Positions 9,127 to 19,918 of a DNA stretch of 64,000 nt are shown in pieces. The notes below the pieces were generated by a model. That model had not been told where the DNA came from, searched no databases, and saw nothing but the letters and a program-made list of their open reading frames with translations. The DNA is from Schistocerca nitens (taxonomy: Eukaryota > Arthropoda > Insecta > Orthoptera > Acrididae), in the NCBI RefSeq assembly GCF_023898315.1, contig NC_064622.1, positions 357,969,234-358,033,233 of the forward strand, read 5' to 3'. The translations under genes were made by a program, and so were the position numbers. How positions within the stretch are numbered: position 1 is the first letter of the stretch; every line of letters begins with the position of its first letter.

Positions 9127-10425
9127 TTAAACCACTAGTACCATGTGGGTCATATTTGACCCATACACATTTTAACGCAGTTTTATATAAGTAACACCGG
9201 TTTTCTTACACTAAATAGTTTCTGGGCGTGTGTTACGTTACTCACGAGATTTTGGAGTATATTACAATTTGGGCCAAAAAGAACGTGAAATGCGGAGGTC
9301 TAGCGATACTTTATATCAGACAGGCGATATGCAGATCTATGAAGTGACAGTTGGAAGCCAAAGAGTAACGGTGGGGAAGCTACCACCTGCCCCCCTCCCC
9401 CCCCCCTCTCTCCTACACTCTGTCTCGCGCACTGCTAATGGTCTTGTAGGACAGCAGATGTCAGGCGCGTGGCCCTTACAGAAGTTTTCTGTCAGTATAT
9501 CTTTGTCTGTGGCGAAGCCGAGTGAGCCGAGGTAGTCCTGACGCCAGCAACGTGAGATTGCACTTTATTTTCGAGAGTTCGCATCACTGAAGCTACTATG
9601 GCGAGATGACTGCTGAATCCAATGATTCAGACTCATCAGATGAACAGGAAGCAGAATCTGATCCATCTGACTATGATCTACCACTTGCATAATGTAAGCA
9701 CGAACCAATGAGTGCGCAGTCCACTGTATGGTTTTCTTTCTTCTTTTCTTTAGGTGTCGGGTTTATGGATTCTACCCAAGGGCGTGGATACCCCTCCCAA
9801 TGATGGGCCAAACGTTTGTGCAATGGAGGACAGGGTCTTCGACGAGGACAAGGATAGTGTGATGGAGAACTTATCGGTCAGCTACCTGATGGTAAGTCAC
9901 TGATAATAAAGCTTTATTCAAAACTGGTTATCTAATAAAAACACATAAGTCAAACTATGTAATGGTCCATCTTCTGCCATAATTCCCTAGCTCTCACCAG
10001 TTACAAAGGATTTTGACATACGATTCTATTTGCAGCTGACAATGACTACTATCCCGGTGTTATAGACGACTTACAAGATGACAACAGCATGGCAGTCAGT
10101 GCAGTTGATGCAGCGGTGAGAGGTGGACATGGTCACACCACATGGGACGCCAGATGTGGTGTAGCTGCTCATCATGGATGAGGAAGAGGAAGCTCCATGT
10201 GGCATCCACTCCCTGGCAAGGAAGTGGAGAGTTCTGATGGCACCGAATGGACACAGATTGAGTCTGACGACACAGCAGGTAGGTACAGTGCCCAGAATCT
10301 GTTGCACGAGGTATGCAGGCCGACAGGACATGGCAAAATGACATCTTACAGACGACTCGCCAGTCTCTGCATTGCAGCTATATGTCAGTGACCCGATCCT
10401 GAAATTGATAAAAAAAAGTACACTG
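9127..10425 (+). mobile_element. piggyBac-like element remnant, 5' part
   Basis: TTAA at 9127-9130 is followed by ACCACTAGTACCATGTGGGT and TTTGACCCA, the style of a piggyBac-like terminal repeat at its TTAA target. Downstream, 9606-9692 encodes the acidic peptide ESNDSDSSDEQEAESDPSDY, typical of piggyBac N-termini. At 10197-10391 a frame reads SSDGTEWTQI and later VCRPTGHGK, resembling the N-terminal part of PGBD-type transposases. Stops and frame changes separate these pieces, and the catalytic DDD domain is absent because a Penelope-like element begins at about 10430. Assignment rests on short motifs. Confidence 0.5.
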
Positions 10426-10431
10426 AAGAAC

Positions 10432-11297
10432 AAACATTGCTCTGCTACCGCCGACTTATTTAGATATTTCAGTTGAGTGTGCCTTTGATGTTCTCGGCAA
10501 CGATCTTCGATGGTGTGTACTGTTTGTCCGATATAAGTCTTCCCACACTCACAAGGAATTTGGTATATGCCGGCCTTCCTCAAACAGAGGTCATCTTTCA
10601 CACTTCCCAGTAATGCCCGTGTTTTATTGGGAGGGCAAAAGAGGGTTTTAACTTGGTGTTTATTCAATATACAGCCGATTTTTCCCGATAGTGCGCCATT
10701 GTACGGAATAAAGGCAGTGGCTACCTCTTCTTCCGTGACTTCATCCGTCTCCACAGGTTGTGCTGTGGTGGTGGGACGGAGAGCGCGTCTAATCTGCCAT
10801 TCCGAGTACCCGTTTTTTCGGAACACGGTTTTGATGTGTTCCAATTCCTGGGGCAGATTCTCTGCATCTGAAATGCTGCGCGCCCTGTGTACTAGTGTTT
10901 TTTGTACTCCATTCCTCTGAGAAGGGTGGTGGCAGCTGCCTGCATGCAGGTACAGGTCAGTGTGCGTTTTCTTCCTGTACACACCGTGGCTCAGGGTACC
11001 ATCAGCTCTTCTCTTGACCATGACGTCCAGGAATGGTAATCTTCCTTCTACTTCGGTCTACATAGTGAATTTGATGTTTGGATGTATAGAGTTTACGTGT
11101 GTAAGGAAATACAGGAGCTTGTCCCTACCATGGGGCCAGATGTCGAACGTGTCATCGACATAACGGAAGAAATAAGTAAAAATTGGATGACGCCAAGGCT
11201 TCCTCAACAAATACGCCGGGAGAAACTGAAGAATCACAGTATTAATACACAAAAAGTTCGTTTTTACTATGTTTTCATCCTTTATGAAGGAAACCAT
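10432..11297 (-). pseudogene. Penelope-like element: RT end plus GIY-YIG endonuclease
   Basis: Minus-strand coding of a Penelope-like retroelement, a class that joins a reverse transcriptase to a GIY-YIG endonuclease. The RT catalytic box is FRYVDDTFDIWPHG (about 11170). The thumb follows (EGRLPFLDVMVKRRADGT, then HTDLYLHAGSCHHPSQRNG). The GIY-YIG part reads GIYQIPCECGKTYIGQT with CREHQ downstream (about 10480-10570). RT and endonuclease are in the same frame, interrupted by a single TAG at 11058-11060. The copy lacks the first half of the RT and is cut within the endonuclease at about 10432, so it is inactive. Confidence 0.88.
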
Positions 11298-11589
11298 TGT
11301 AACATTGTTACACTGTTACTTATTTTAACGATGATTGACGAAATAATGTGGAATTACTTGTGTACAATTTAAAATAAAAAACGATTATCTCTGAAAAATT
11401 GTGTTTGATAGTGTACTATTCATTTCAGAGAGCAAATTATCTTTTGGCTACATTTTAGAGTCTTCCTGAAAGTATTGTCAACATAGCGACACGAAAAAAC
11501 ACCACCAAAATACTAATAAAACGGTAGTCAAAGTATGATCAGGGGTAAGGTGAAGTTTGGTATTTCTAGTATTAATTCTTAGAGAAGAA

Positions 11590-13070
11590 AGAATGTGTAA
11601 GTTGCATCGAAATACGGTTTCCAGCAAGTATACATATGTGACCACATACTCCTCCTAACTGTCTGACTTCTGAAACCAGTACTTTCGCACATATCATTTG
11701 ATACTGTATTTAATCCCGCTTTATTAAACATCTTAGCAATAGAAGTTGGTAATATGAATGAAAGTGGCAAATTTTGTGCTCTAGTCTTTGCTGAAATACC
11801 TCTGGATACTGTTATATATTATGAGGCAGACAACCTACTAACTTGTGGCATTCAGAACTTAGGCCACTTAGAACGAATGCGGAATGGCATTCACAGAACT
11901 TGGAAACAAGTTGTTGCATATTACGTTTCTGCGATCACTTTTCACTATGGCTGTTTGAAAGCACTCATTGTTCATGTCATAAGTGAGTTTCAGAATATTG
12001 GATTCAAAGTAGTTTGTACTGTATATGATTAGAATGCAACGAAACAGAAGGCTCTTAAAGAGCTTGTAAATAATCAAACTACTGTTACTATTTTAGATCT
12101 ACCACATCTCCTCAGAAACAATAACCCTTTGATAGATAATGAAATCAATTTTAAAGTAGTAAAATTGGAGTATATTAGTATACTTGTCTAGTTGTTCAAA
12201 AATTAAAAAAATGCACTTCAAAACTCTACCTTGCTACGTCACAATGAAAGCAATAGTTGATCTGCATAAATGAGCCATATAGTTACAACAGCAACTGAAA
12301 CATATGGCTCTGATATTGCCATCTGAGGCCGTATACACAGCTGAGCTTGTATAAAAGATAAATAACCTCTTTGATTCACTGAACAGTAATGAGCTGTATC
12401 CATATGACTGGAGAATATTAAGTGTGTTTTATCAGAAAATCCGCAGTAGAAATATGGTATAGCATACAGAAGGAAACAGGTATCTAGCTAATAAAAGATT
12501 TGAAAACAGGTAGAAACAAGACTAACGTGTTTAGTTTTATGAAAGGTTGACAGATTACATTATTTTCTTCTCGAAGACCTTAAAAGAAGTTGGTTTTAAG
12601 TACTTAAATTTAAAGGGCTTCGATCAAGGTGCTTTAGAGAATTTCTTTTGTTGTGTAAGGTAACACAGTGTTGTCAATAGGAAATCCAACCGGTTTTCAG
12701 TTCGTAAAAGCTCTGAAGGCTTGTGTTGTGAATCGTATGGTTTTGCCTTTCGAAAAACCGTGAGTGTAAATAATTGCGAAAATGATGATTACAATCCACT
12801 GACAATTCGTTGTAGTTTTTTGGAAGTAATGCTGGTAACAAACATTTAAATTAGAGGTAGTTGAATGATGGTAAAGACCAGATGGACCACAGGTAACTTT
12901 TAATTCTCACTCAGATGTAAGTTTCTCTGTAGATCACCCGGCTATAGCTTACATAGCAAGCTATATCCTGAAGTACACAGAAGTACTAGATGCCTGTGAA
13001 ACAGTGTCTACTCACCTGTTATAAAAGAAAACCATTTTTACATCATTTAAAGAGAATAATGAAGTATCTT
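11590..13070 (+). pseudogene. P-element/THAP9-like transposase relic
   Basis: The plus strand shows scattered but ordered matches to P-element-type transposases (RNase H-like domain with GTP-binding insertion). At 11754-12032 the frame reads GKFCALVFAEIPLDTVIYYE, then GIQNLGHLERMRNGIHRTWK, a Lys-Gln-Val-Ala-Tyr segment and FQNIGFKVVCTVYD. A stop interrupts it, and LDLPHLLRNNN follows near 12100. Further on come LFDSLNSNELYPYDWR (about 12370) and LKGFDQGALENFFCCVR (about 12610), the conserved 'Q..LE.FF..VR' region. A segment near 12940 reads AIAYIASYILKY. Stops and frame changes are numerous. I see no THAP zinc finger upstream and no terminal repeats. Confidence 0.75.
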
Positions 13071-14235
13071 CTCATCTGAAATATGCAAGTAAAAAGTTAT
13101 GATTTTCATAAGAACTCTCTATGACCAGTTGTATGACTTTCTAAATAGCCAAGCGCACACAACACGAATACATGAGAATTTAAAAAAAATTCTCTCTGCT
13201 GTATGCACTATTTTGTAATAAACATGCCATAGAAGAGACACTTCTAATGAGAAACTACATGTAAGATCGAAAAAAATGATCAAATGAAATTCTGTGTGCG
13301 ACACCTTATAAGAAGGAACAAATTTAAATCACGTTGATAAATTCTGCATTTATATTATGCAACGTTACAGTAACTTCTATTTACATATTCAAGTGCATGT
13401 TATTGATTGGAGCCAAGCTTGGAGATATATAAATTAACAATACTTGTCATAGCTACAATACACTCATTTGTGAGTCCCTTTATATGTGAGCAAAAGCAAC
13501 TCACACCTGTGAGCCACATTGGTGTCATACTTTGCAACACACTATCAGCATGCAACAAGATGTGAGAGGAGATAACTGACACTAAAGCAGAATTTAAAAT
13601 ATTTTCTTGAGATATGTATCAACAATTTAAGAGAACATGTTATCTCAAGGGATACTAAGCGCTAATGAAATTGCTGACTACATTTTTAATTTGATAATAA
13701 ATATGTTCCTATACAAAATCGTTTCTGTTTTTGGTTTCCTGTTTCTCTGTGCCAGATGCAGCTTTCAGTACATGAATTTAATAATGGTAATTTGAGAAAT
13801 AAGATGAGAGATTTAATTACTGAAGGACTGTTGGCAAGAATTCGAGTGTTCATTTTCAGATGTGCACTGCGCAAAATTTTTAATGGATAAACACATAAAC
13901 TAAAGGTCATAAATAAATGTTGAACTTACAACTCATTTCATTACTCAAAAACACGCAGGTGTAGCAAAAAATACTGCCCAATGAACAATGACGAAACTGT
14001 ATCACTAACAAAATGTGTCACTAACAAAAAAATTTGGCTACGCTCATGCAATGTATACGTTCTCCACTCTCAGTTTAGTTCTCAGTCATTGTAAAGAAAT
14101 AGTCTGTGAATTTCATAAATTTCAGTTACTTGCAAGTGATTGCACAGAAGAACTATTTCAGGTGACAATAGATATATAAATATTAGTTAACAGAAATTAA
14201 TAAAAACTGTTTTACTAGTATCAAACATAGACCTT
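13071..14235. other. AT-rich interval, possibly the tail of the P-like relic
   Basis: No clear coding frame. A short stretch near 13740-13890 could be a decayed C-terminal part of the P-like transposase, but the match is too weak to call. Confidence 0.35.
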
Positions 14236-14239
14236 AACT

Positions 14240-14612
14240 TGAGAAAGATTTATGAAAAATGTATGTCTGGAGTACAGCATTGTATGGTAGGGAAACATAG
14301 ACTGTGGGAAAACCGGAAAAGAAGAGAATCAAAGCATTTCAGATATGGTGCTGCAGACGAAGGTTGAAAATTAGGTGAACTGGTAGGATAGAGAATGAGA
14401 AGGTACTACACAGAATCAGTGAGAAAAGAAATATGTGGAAAACACTGACAAGGAGAAGGGCAAAAACTGTAGAGGAAGACAGAGACTGGAATACGTCCAG
14501 AAAACAGTTGAGGACGTAGGTTACAAGTGCTACTCTGAGATGAAGAAGCTGGCACAGGAGAGGACTTTGTGGCGGGCCGCATCAAATCAGTCATCAGACT
14601 AATGGCTCAAAA
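14240..14612 (+). mobile_element. RTE-like LINE 3' fragment, diverged
   Basis: The plus strand encodes the post-RT tail of the RTE-like family. Readable pieces include KRIKAFQIWCWRRLKIR, EVLHRISEKRNMWKTLTRRR and EMKKLAQERTLWRAASNQS, with frame changes. It is more diverged from the 39.6-kb copy than the fragment at 8.1 kb is, so it is older or from a sister family. No RT catalytic motif is included. Confidence 0.75.
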
Positions 14613-15350
14613 AATAAAAAAAAATCAGTAGGCATTACAGCACGCTCTTCCTCCATAGTATGGCGTGTTGCACACAGCTTTTGATTGAAGTTCGTTCAAT
14701 ATATCACTTTACAGGGTCGCAAAAGACTTTTCGTTTCTAGGCACGCGCTTTACCACAAGACTATGCATATTATCCATGAAGTGTTAATGAAAAAATGTTG
14801 CCATCGGACAGCAGTACCTCAAAAACTAAGAATACGCATTTCCGTGCCATATTTTCCTATAGACTGCATTCTCTGTCTGGCAACTATGAATGCTTCTGTC
14901 GTTCTCTACTCATGTATCATAAGACCGGCAGCTCACTTCCTTTATTTTGGTGTTTTGTGGAAATCAACAGGATCAGGGACAACAGTCTGCATGACTGACT
15001 AATCTGGACTGGTAACATCGGTTAACATCTTACTGCCATGCTGATACTACGAACGGCTGGAAGGAAGAAGAAATCACAGACATTTTTGCGAAGGGCATGC
15101 AGCTCTACTCCGTGGGTAAATAATGATGGTATCCTCTTGGGTGAAATATTCCGGAGCTAGTCCCGATTTGGATCCCCAGATGCGGACTACTCAGGAAGAT
15201 ATCGACACAGGAAAAACAAAGCTGGAGTTGTACAAATCGAAGCATCGAATGTTAGAGATCTTTGTCGGGCATGTATGTTGGGACATCTAAAAAGATAAAT
15301 CGACATGTTGAAATTAGATATACTGGGAATTACGTTCGGTGGTGGGAGAA

Positions 15351-15590
15351 CTAGTTGGTTGATTTGAGGGAGGGGACCAACCAGCGAGGCCATTGGTCTC
15401 ATCCGGATTAGGGAAGGATGCGGAAGGAAGTCGGCCATGCCCTTTCAAAGAAATCATCCCGGAATTTGCCTGAAGCAATTGAGTGAAATCACGGGAAGCC
15501 TAAGCTACGATGGCCGGACGCGGGTTTGAACCGGCGTCCCAAATGTGACTCCAGCGTGCTAACCACTGCGCCACATCGCTCATTGCATCT
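15351..15590 (-). mobile_element. SINE-B copy 2 nested in LINE
   Basis: Reverse-strand SINE-B: reverse B-box GGGTTTGAACCGG near 15523 and tRNA head end GCGCCACATCGCTC at 15569-15582. It is flanked by GGTGGGAGAA (15341-15350) and GGTGGGAGGA (15591-15600), a 9-of-10 duplication of LINE sequence. It is younger than the LINE it interrupts. Confidence 0.88.
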
Positions 15591-17162
15591 GGTGGGAGGA
15601 ACAGGACTTCTGGTCAGATGAGTGCATAATTATAAATACTATACGAAATTGGGGTAACGTGGGAGTATGTCTAAAAATAAAGAAGAAAATAGAAATACAG
15701 ATAAGCAGATATGAACAGTGTTATTAAAGCTTTATCGTAGCTAGGACACACAAAAAGCTAACATCGACCAGAGCAGTTCAAATTTATAGGCCAACTGGAA
15801 CCACAGATCATGAAGAGATTGAAAGAAAAATGAGTTAAAGAAATTATTGAGATAATTGAAGGAAAGGAAAGTAATGGTGATGGGGGTTGCAATTCGATAC
15901 TAGGAAAAGGAAGAGAAGGAAAAATAATAGGAGAATATGAACTTTGTGACAGAAATGAAAGGGGAAGCTGTCTGGTAGCATTTTTCACAGAGTATAATTC
16001 AATCATCACTAACGTCTCTAGAACGTCGGCTATGTGGAAGAAATGGGAGACAGTGGAAGGTTTCAGATTGATTATATGAAGGTAAAACAAAGATTTCTGA
16101 ACCCTGACATGTTCAGGGACAAATGTGGACTCTGACCACAATTGATTGGTTATCAGCTGTAGGTTGAAACAGAAGAAATTGCAAAAAGCTTGTAAGTTAC
16201 AGAGCTGGGACCTGGATCATTTGAAAGAAGCAGAGGTATGAAAAGCGAAAAAATAAAAATGCAGCAAATGAAGCAGCCAAAAAAATAAAATTGTCAGAAA
16301 GTTGAAAGTGGCTAAGCAGGAATGCATAAAAGAAAAATACGAAGCCGTAGGAGTATGTATAACTAATACTGAAAGACTTAAGTCGAAACAAGGCCCTTGG
16401 AGTAGATGCAATTCCGCCAGAAGTACTGATCCTTAGGAGAGACAGTCATGGCTAAACTATTCCACCTGGTGTGCAAGATGTGTGAGACAGGAAAATTGCC
16501 TCAGATCTCAAGAACAATGTAATAATTTCTATTCCAGAAAAGTATGTGATTAAACTATCAGTTTAATAACCCATGATTGCAAAATACTGACACGAAATAT
16601 TGGCATGTCAATGGAAGAACTTGTAGAAGCTGACCTCGAGGAAGATCAATTTGAATACTGGAGAAATGTAGGAACACACAGGCGGTAGAACCACATGACT
16701 TGCCTTAAAATATGGATTGAGGAAATGCAAACCTACGTTTATAGCACTTGTAGATCTAGAGAAAGCTTTTGACGATGTTGAATGGAGCATACTCTTTTAA
16801 ATTCTGCAGGTAGTACAGGTAAAATACAGAGAGCAAAAGGTTATTTACAACTTGTACAGAAACCAGATATCTGTTGTAATAGTCGAGGGGCATGAAAGGG
16901 AAGCAGTGGTTGAGAAGGTAGTGAGGCAGATTTGTAACAACCCTGATGTTATTCAATTTGTACACTGAGCAAGCAGTTAAAAGGAACCAAAGGCATATAT
17001 TAGAAAAGAGAATTGAAGTTCAGAGACAAGAAATAAAAACTTACTGGTTTGCCAATGGCATTGTAATTCTGTCACAGGAAGTTTTTGAAGCATTTGAATG
17101 GAATGGACAGTACGCTGAGGTTGGGAAACGAGACATTTTAAGTAGTAGATAAGGTTTGTTAT

Positions 17163-17408
17163 GTCCGCTCACGGTAGCTGAGTGGTCAGCGCGACAGAAT
17201 GTCAATCCTAAGAGCCCGGGTTCGATATCTGGGTCGGTCGGAGATTTTCTCCGCTCAGGGACTGGGTGTTGTGTTGCTCTAATTATCATAATTTCATCCC
17301 CATCGACGCGCAAGTCACTGACGTGGCGTCAAATCGAAAGACTTCTACCTGGCAAACGGTCTACCTGATGGGAGGACCTTGTCACACGACATTTACATTT
17401 ATTTTAGT
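17163..17408 (+). mobile_element. SINE-C copy nested in LINE
   Basis: A third tRNA-derived SINE. The A-box-like TAGCTGAGTGGTCAGC is at about 17175-17190 and the B-box-like GGGTTCGATATC at about 17218-17229, followed by GAGATTTTCTCCGCTCAGGG and ending in ACATTTACATTT. It is flanked by TTTGTTAT at 17155-17162 and 17409-17416, which splits an RT segment of the LINE. Confidence 0.88.
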
Positions 17409-17937
17409 TTTGTTATTTGAGCAGCAAAATAGCTGATGATGGCTAAAGTAGAAATAGAAAAGCGTTATTGAGGAAGAGAAATTTGTTAACATCGAACATC
17501 GATTTATTTGTTAGGAAGTCTTTTCTGGAGGTATTTTTCTGTTTTCTGAAGTGTAGTCTTGTATGGAAGTGAAACGAGTACAATAACCACTTAAGACAAA
17601 AAGAGAATAGAAGCTTTTGAAATCCAGAAGAATGTGGAATGAATCCAAAGTTAGCTGAGGGGCAGAAATCATTTATATGTAAATTTCGTGGCTCCTTGAT
17701 GAAATGATTCTAGCAGAGATGACAAAAGACTTGGAAAATCAGTCGAATTGTACAGGAATAGTATTAAAATGAGATTATAAGATGAATGTCTGCAAAAGTA
17801 AATCAAGGGTAATGAAATGTAGTCGAATATATACATCTTGCTCTCTGTATATGGAAGTGAATCTCAGGAACTACTTCAGGGATTTTTATATCGTTTTCAG
17901 TAAAAGACTGATTAGTGAGGGATGGTTTTTTATGACT

Positions 17938-18203
17938 GACAAGTAGGCTGCCCTGCACAACAGGCCCCTTTTCTAGGGATACACATACAGATGGGCATGG
18001 CTGAGTAGAGCGAGTATGGAGGAAGATGTGTTGGACATAGAAAGGGGACAGAGAAGATGGACAAAGAGAAAAGTGAGGTGGGGATGGACAGAGACAGGAG
18101 GAGGAGGAGCTTACAGAGTGAGGTGGAGTACAATATTGTCAGAGTGAGGGGAAGCGATGGGTGGAACGAGGAGGACGTGAGGGAGATACAACAGGCAGAT
18201 GTA
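17938..18203. repeat. GA-rich fragment of the 23-33 kb repeat family
   Basis: Begins with AAGTAGGCTGCCCTGCA, the spacer motif of the large array further right, then becomes GA-rich (complement of the CTCTGTCCATCTCCTCC-type blocks). It is therefore an inverted outlying piece of that family, truncated by T1 copy 2 at 18204. Confidence 0.7.
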
Positions 18204-19606
18204 CACTCCTGGAAATGGAAAAAAGAACACATTGACACCGGTGTGTCCGACCCACCATACTTGCTCTGGACACTGCGAGAGGGCTGTACAAGCAATGATC
18301 ACACGCACGGCACAGCGGACACACCAGGAACCGCGGTGTTGGCCGTCGAATGGTGCTAGCTGCGCAGCATTTGTGCACCGCCGCCGTCAGTGTCAGCCAG
18401 TTTGCCGTGGCATACGGAGCTCCATCGAAGTCTTTAATTGGTAGCATGCCGCGACAGCGTGGACGTGAACCGTATGTGCAGTTGACGGACTTTGAGCGAG
18501 GGCGTATAGTGGGCATGCGGGAGGCCGGGTGGACGTATCGCCGAATTGCTCAACACGTGGGGCGTGAGGTCTCCACAGTACATCGATGTTGTCGCCAGTG
18601 GTCGCCGGAAGGTGCACGTGCCCGTCGACCTGGGACCGGACCGCAGCGACGCACGGATGCACGCCAAGACCGTAGGATCCTACGCAGTGCCGTAGGGGAC
18701 CGCACCGCCACTTCCCAGCAAATTAGGGACACTGTTGCTCCTGGGGTATCGGCGAGGACCATTCGCAACCGTCTCCATGAAGCTGGGCTACGGTCCCGCA
18801 CACCGTTAGGCCGTCTTCCGCTCACGCCCCAACATCGTGCAGCCCGCCTCCAGTGGTGTCGCGACAGGCGTGAATGGAGGGACGAATGGAGACGTGTCGT
18901 CTTCAACGATGAGAGTCGCTTCTGCCTTGGTGCCAATGATGGTCGTATGCGTGTTTGGCGCCGTGCAGGTGAGCGCCACAATCAGGACTGCATACGACCG
19001 AGGCACACAGGGCCAACACCCGCCATCATGGTGTGGGGAGCGATCTCCTACACTGGCCGTACACCACTGGTGATCGTCGAGGGGACACTGAATAGTGCAC
19101 GGTACATCCAAACCGTCATCGAACCTAGACCGGCAAGGGAACTTGCTGTTCCAACAGGACAATGCACGTCCGCATGTATCCCGTGCCACCCAACGTGCTC
19201 TAGAAGGTGTAAGTCAACTACCCTGGCCAGCAAGATCTCCGGATCTGTCCCCCATTGAGCATGTTTGGGACTGGATGAAGCGTCGTCTCACGCGGTCTGC
19301 ACGTCCAGCACGAACGCTGGTCCAACTGAGGCGCCAGGTGGAAATGGCATGGCAAGCCGTTCCACAGGACTACATCCAGCATCTCTACGATCGTCTCCAT
19401 GGGAGAATAGCAGCCTGCATTGCTGCGAAAGGTGGATATACACTGTACTAGTGCCGACATTGTGCATGCTCTGTTGCCTGTGTCTATGTGCCTGTGGTTC
19501 TGTCAATGTGATCATGTGATGTATCTGACCCCAGGAATGTGTCAATAAAGTTTCCCCTTCCTGGGACAATGAATTCACGGTGTTCTTATTTCAATTTCCA
19601 GGAGTG
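18204..19606 (+). mobile_element. Tc1-like transposon, family T1, copy 2 (broken)
   Basis: Nearly identical to copy 1 at 5581-7002, with ends CACTCCTGGAAATGG and AATTTCCAGGAGTG and TA duplications at 18202-18203 and 19607-19608. It inserted into GA-rich repeat DNA. High identity to copy 1 suggests recent amplification of the family. Confidence 0.93.
18446..19451 (+). pseudogene. T1 transposase with 17-bp deletion
   Basis: Same gene as at 5825-6847. After CGAACC (about 19119-19124) 17 bp present in copy 1 are missing, the deletion lying between two CC dinucleotides. This shifts the frame ahead of the second catalytic Asp: the first part (DNA-binding region and first Asp) ends out of frame at 19258, while the second part, with FQQDNARPH and SPDLSPIEHVW, is in another frame. 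A functional product is not expected, but its ends could be moved by transposase from copy 1. Confidence 0.9.
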
Positions 19607-19918
19607 TATTATGTAGTGGTGTACATAAATATGTAAGGGGCGCCAAACGAAAACTGAACACCCACCATAATGAGACTATGAAATGGGCGATCCAAAAGTA
19701 ACCACCAAGTGCATCAACCTATATCTGTGCCACTAGGAGATAAGACAATGAAATTTCTGTTCCTTGGAATGTGGTTGACTGCTGACATCCATAGCTGTAC
19801 GAACTGTTGCACTTCCTCATCCAACTGAAACCAGTGGTCATGCTTGTCTTTCTTCAAGTCGTGAAAGATGTGAAAATCATATGGTGACCATTCTGGGCTA
19901 TATAGAAGGTGCTGCAGT

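Larger units (their letters stand above)
14968..17840 (+). mobile_element. Decayed RTE-like LINE with nested SINEs
   Basis: Follows the order of the LINE at 36745-39998 from its 5' untranslated region (AGGATCAGGGACAACAGTCT, 14968) through the endonuclease to the RT. Stretches such as TAGATCTAGAGAAAGCTTTT (about 16750; RT 'DLEKAF') and TTTGCCAATGGCATTGTAAT (about 17048; the FADD box mutated) are recognisable. It is full of stops. A SINE-B splits the endonuclease and a SINE-C the end of the RT. The segment expected after about 17115 is missing there, but similar sequence appears at 17695-17835, so the copy is rearranged or two fragments lie side by side. Confidence 0.8.

Noticed and set aside
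9690..10040. Spliced exons (donors at 9694 and 9892, acceptors at 9753 and 10035)
   Set aside because: Polypyrimidine-AG and GTAAG signals look good, but the reading frames do not join without stops, and the surrounding sequence fits a decayed piggyBac-like element.
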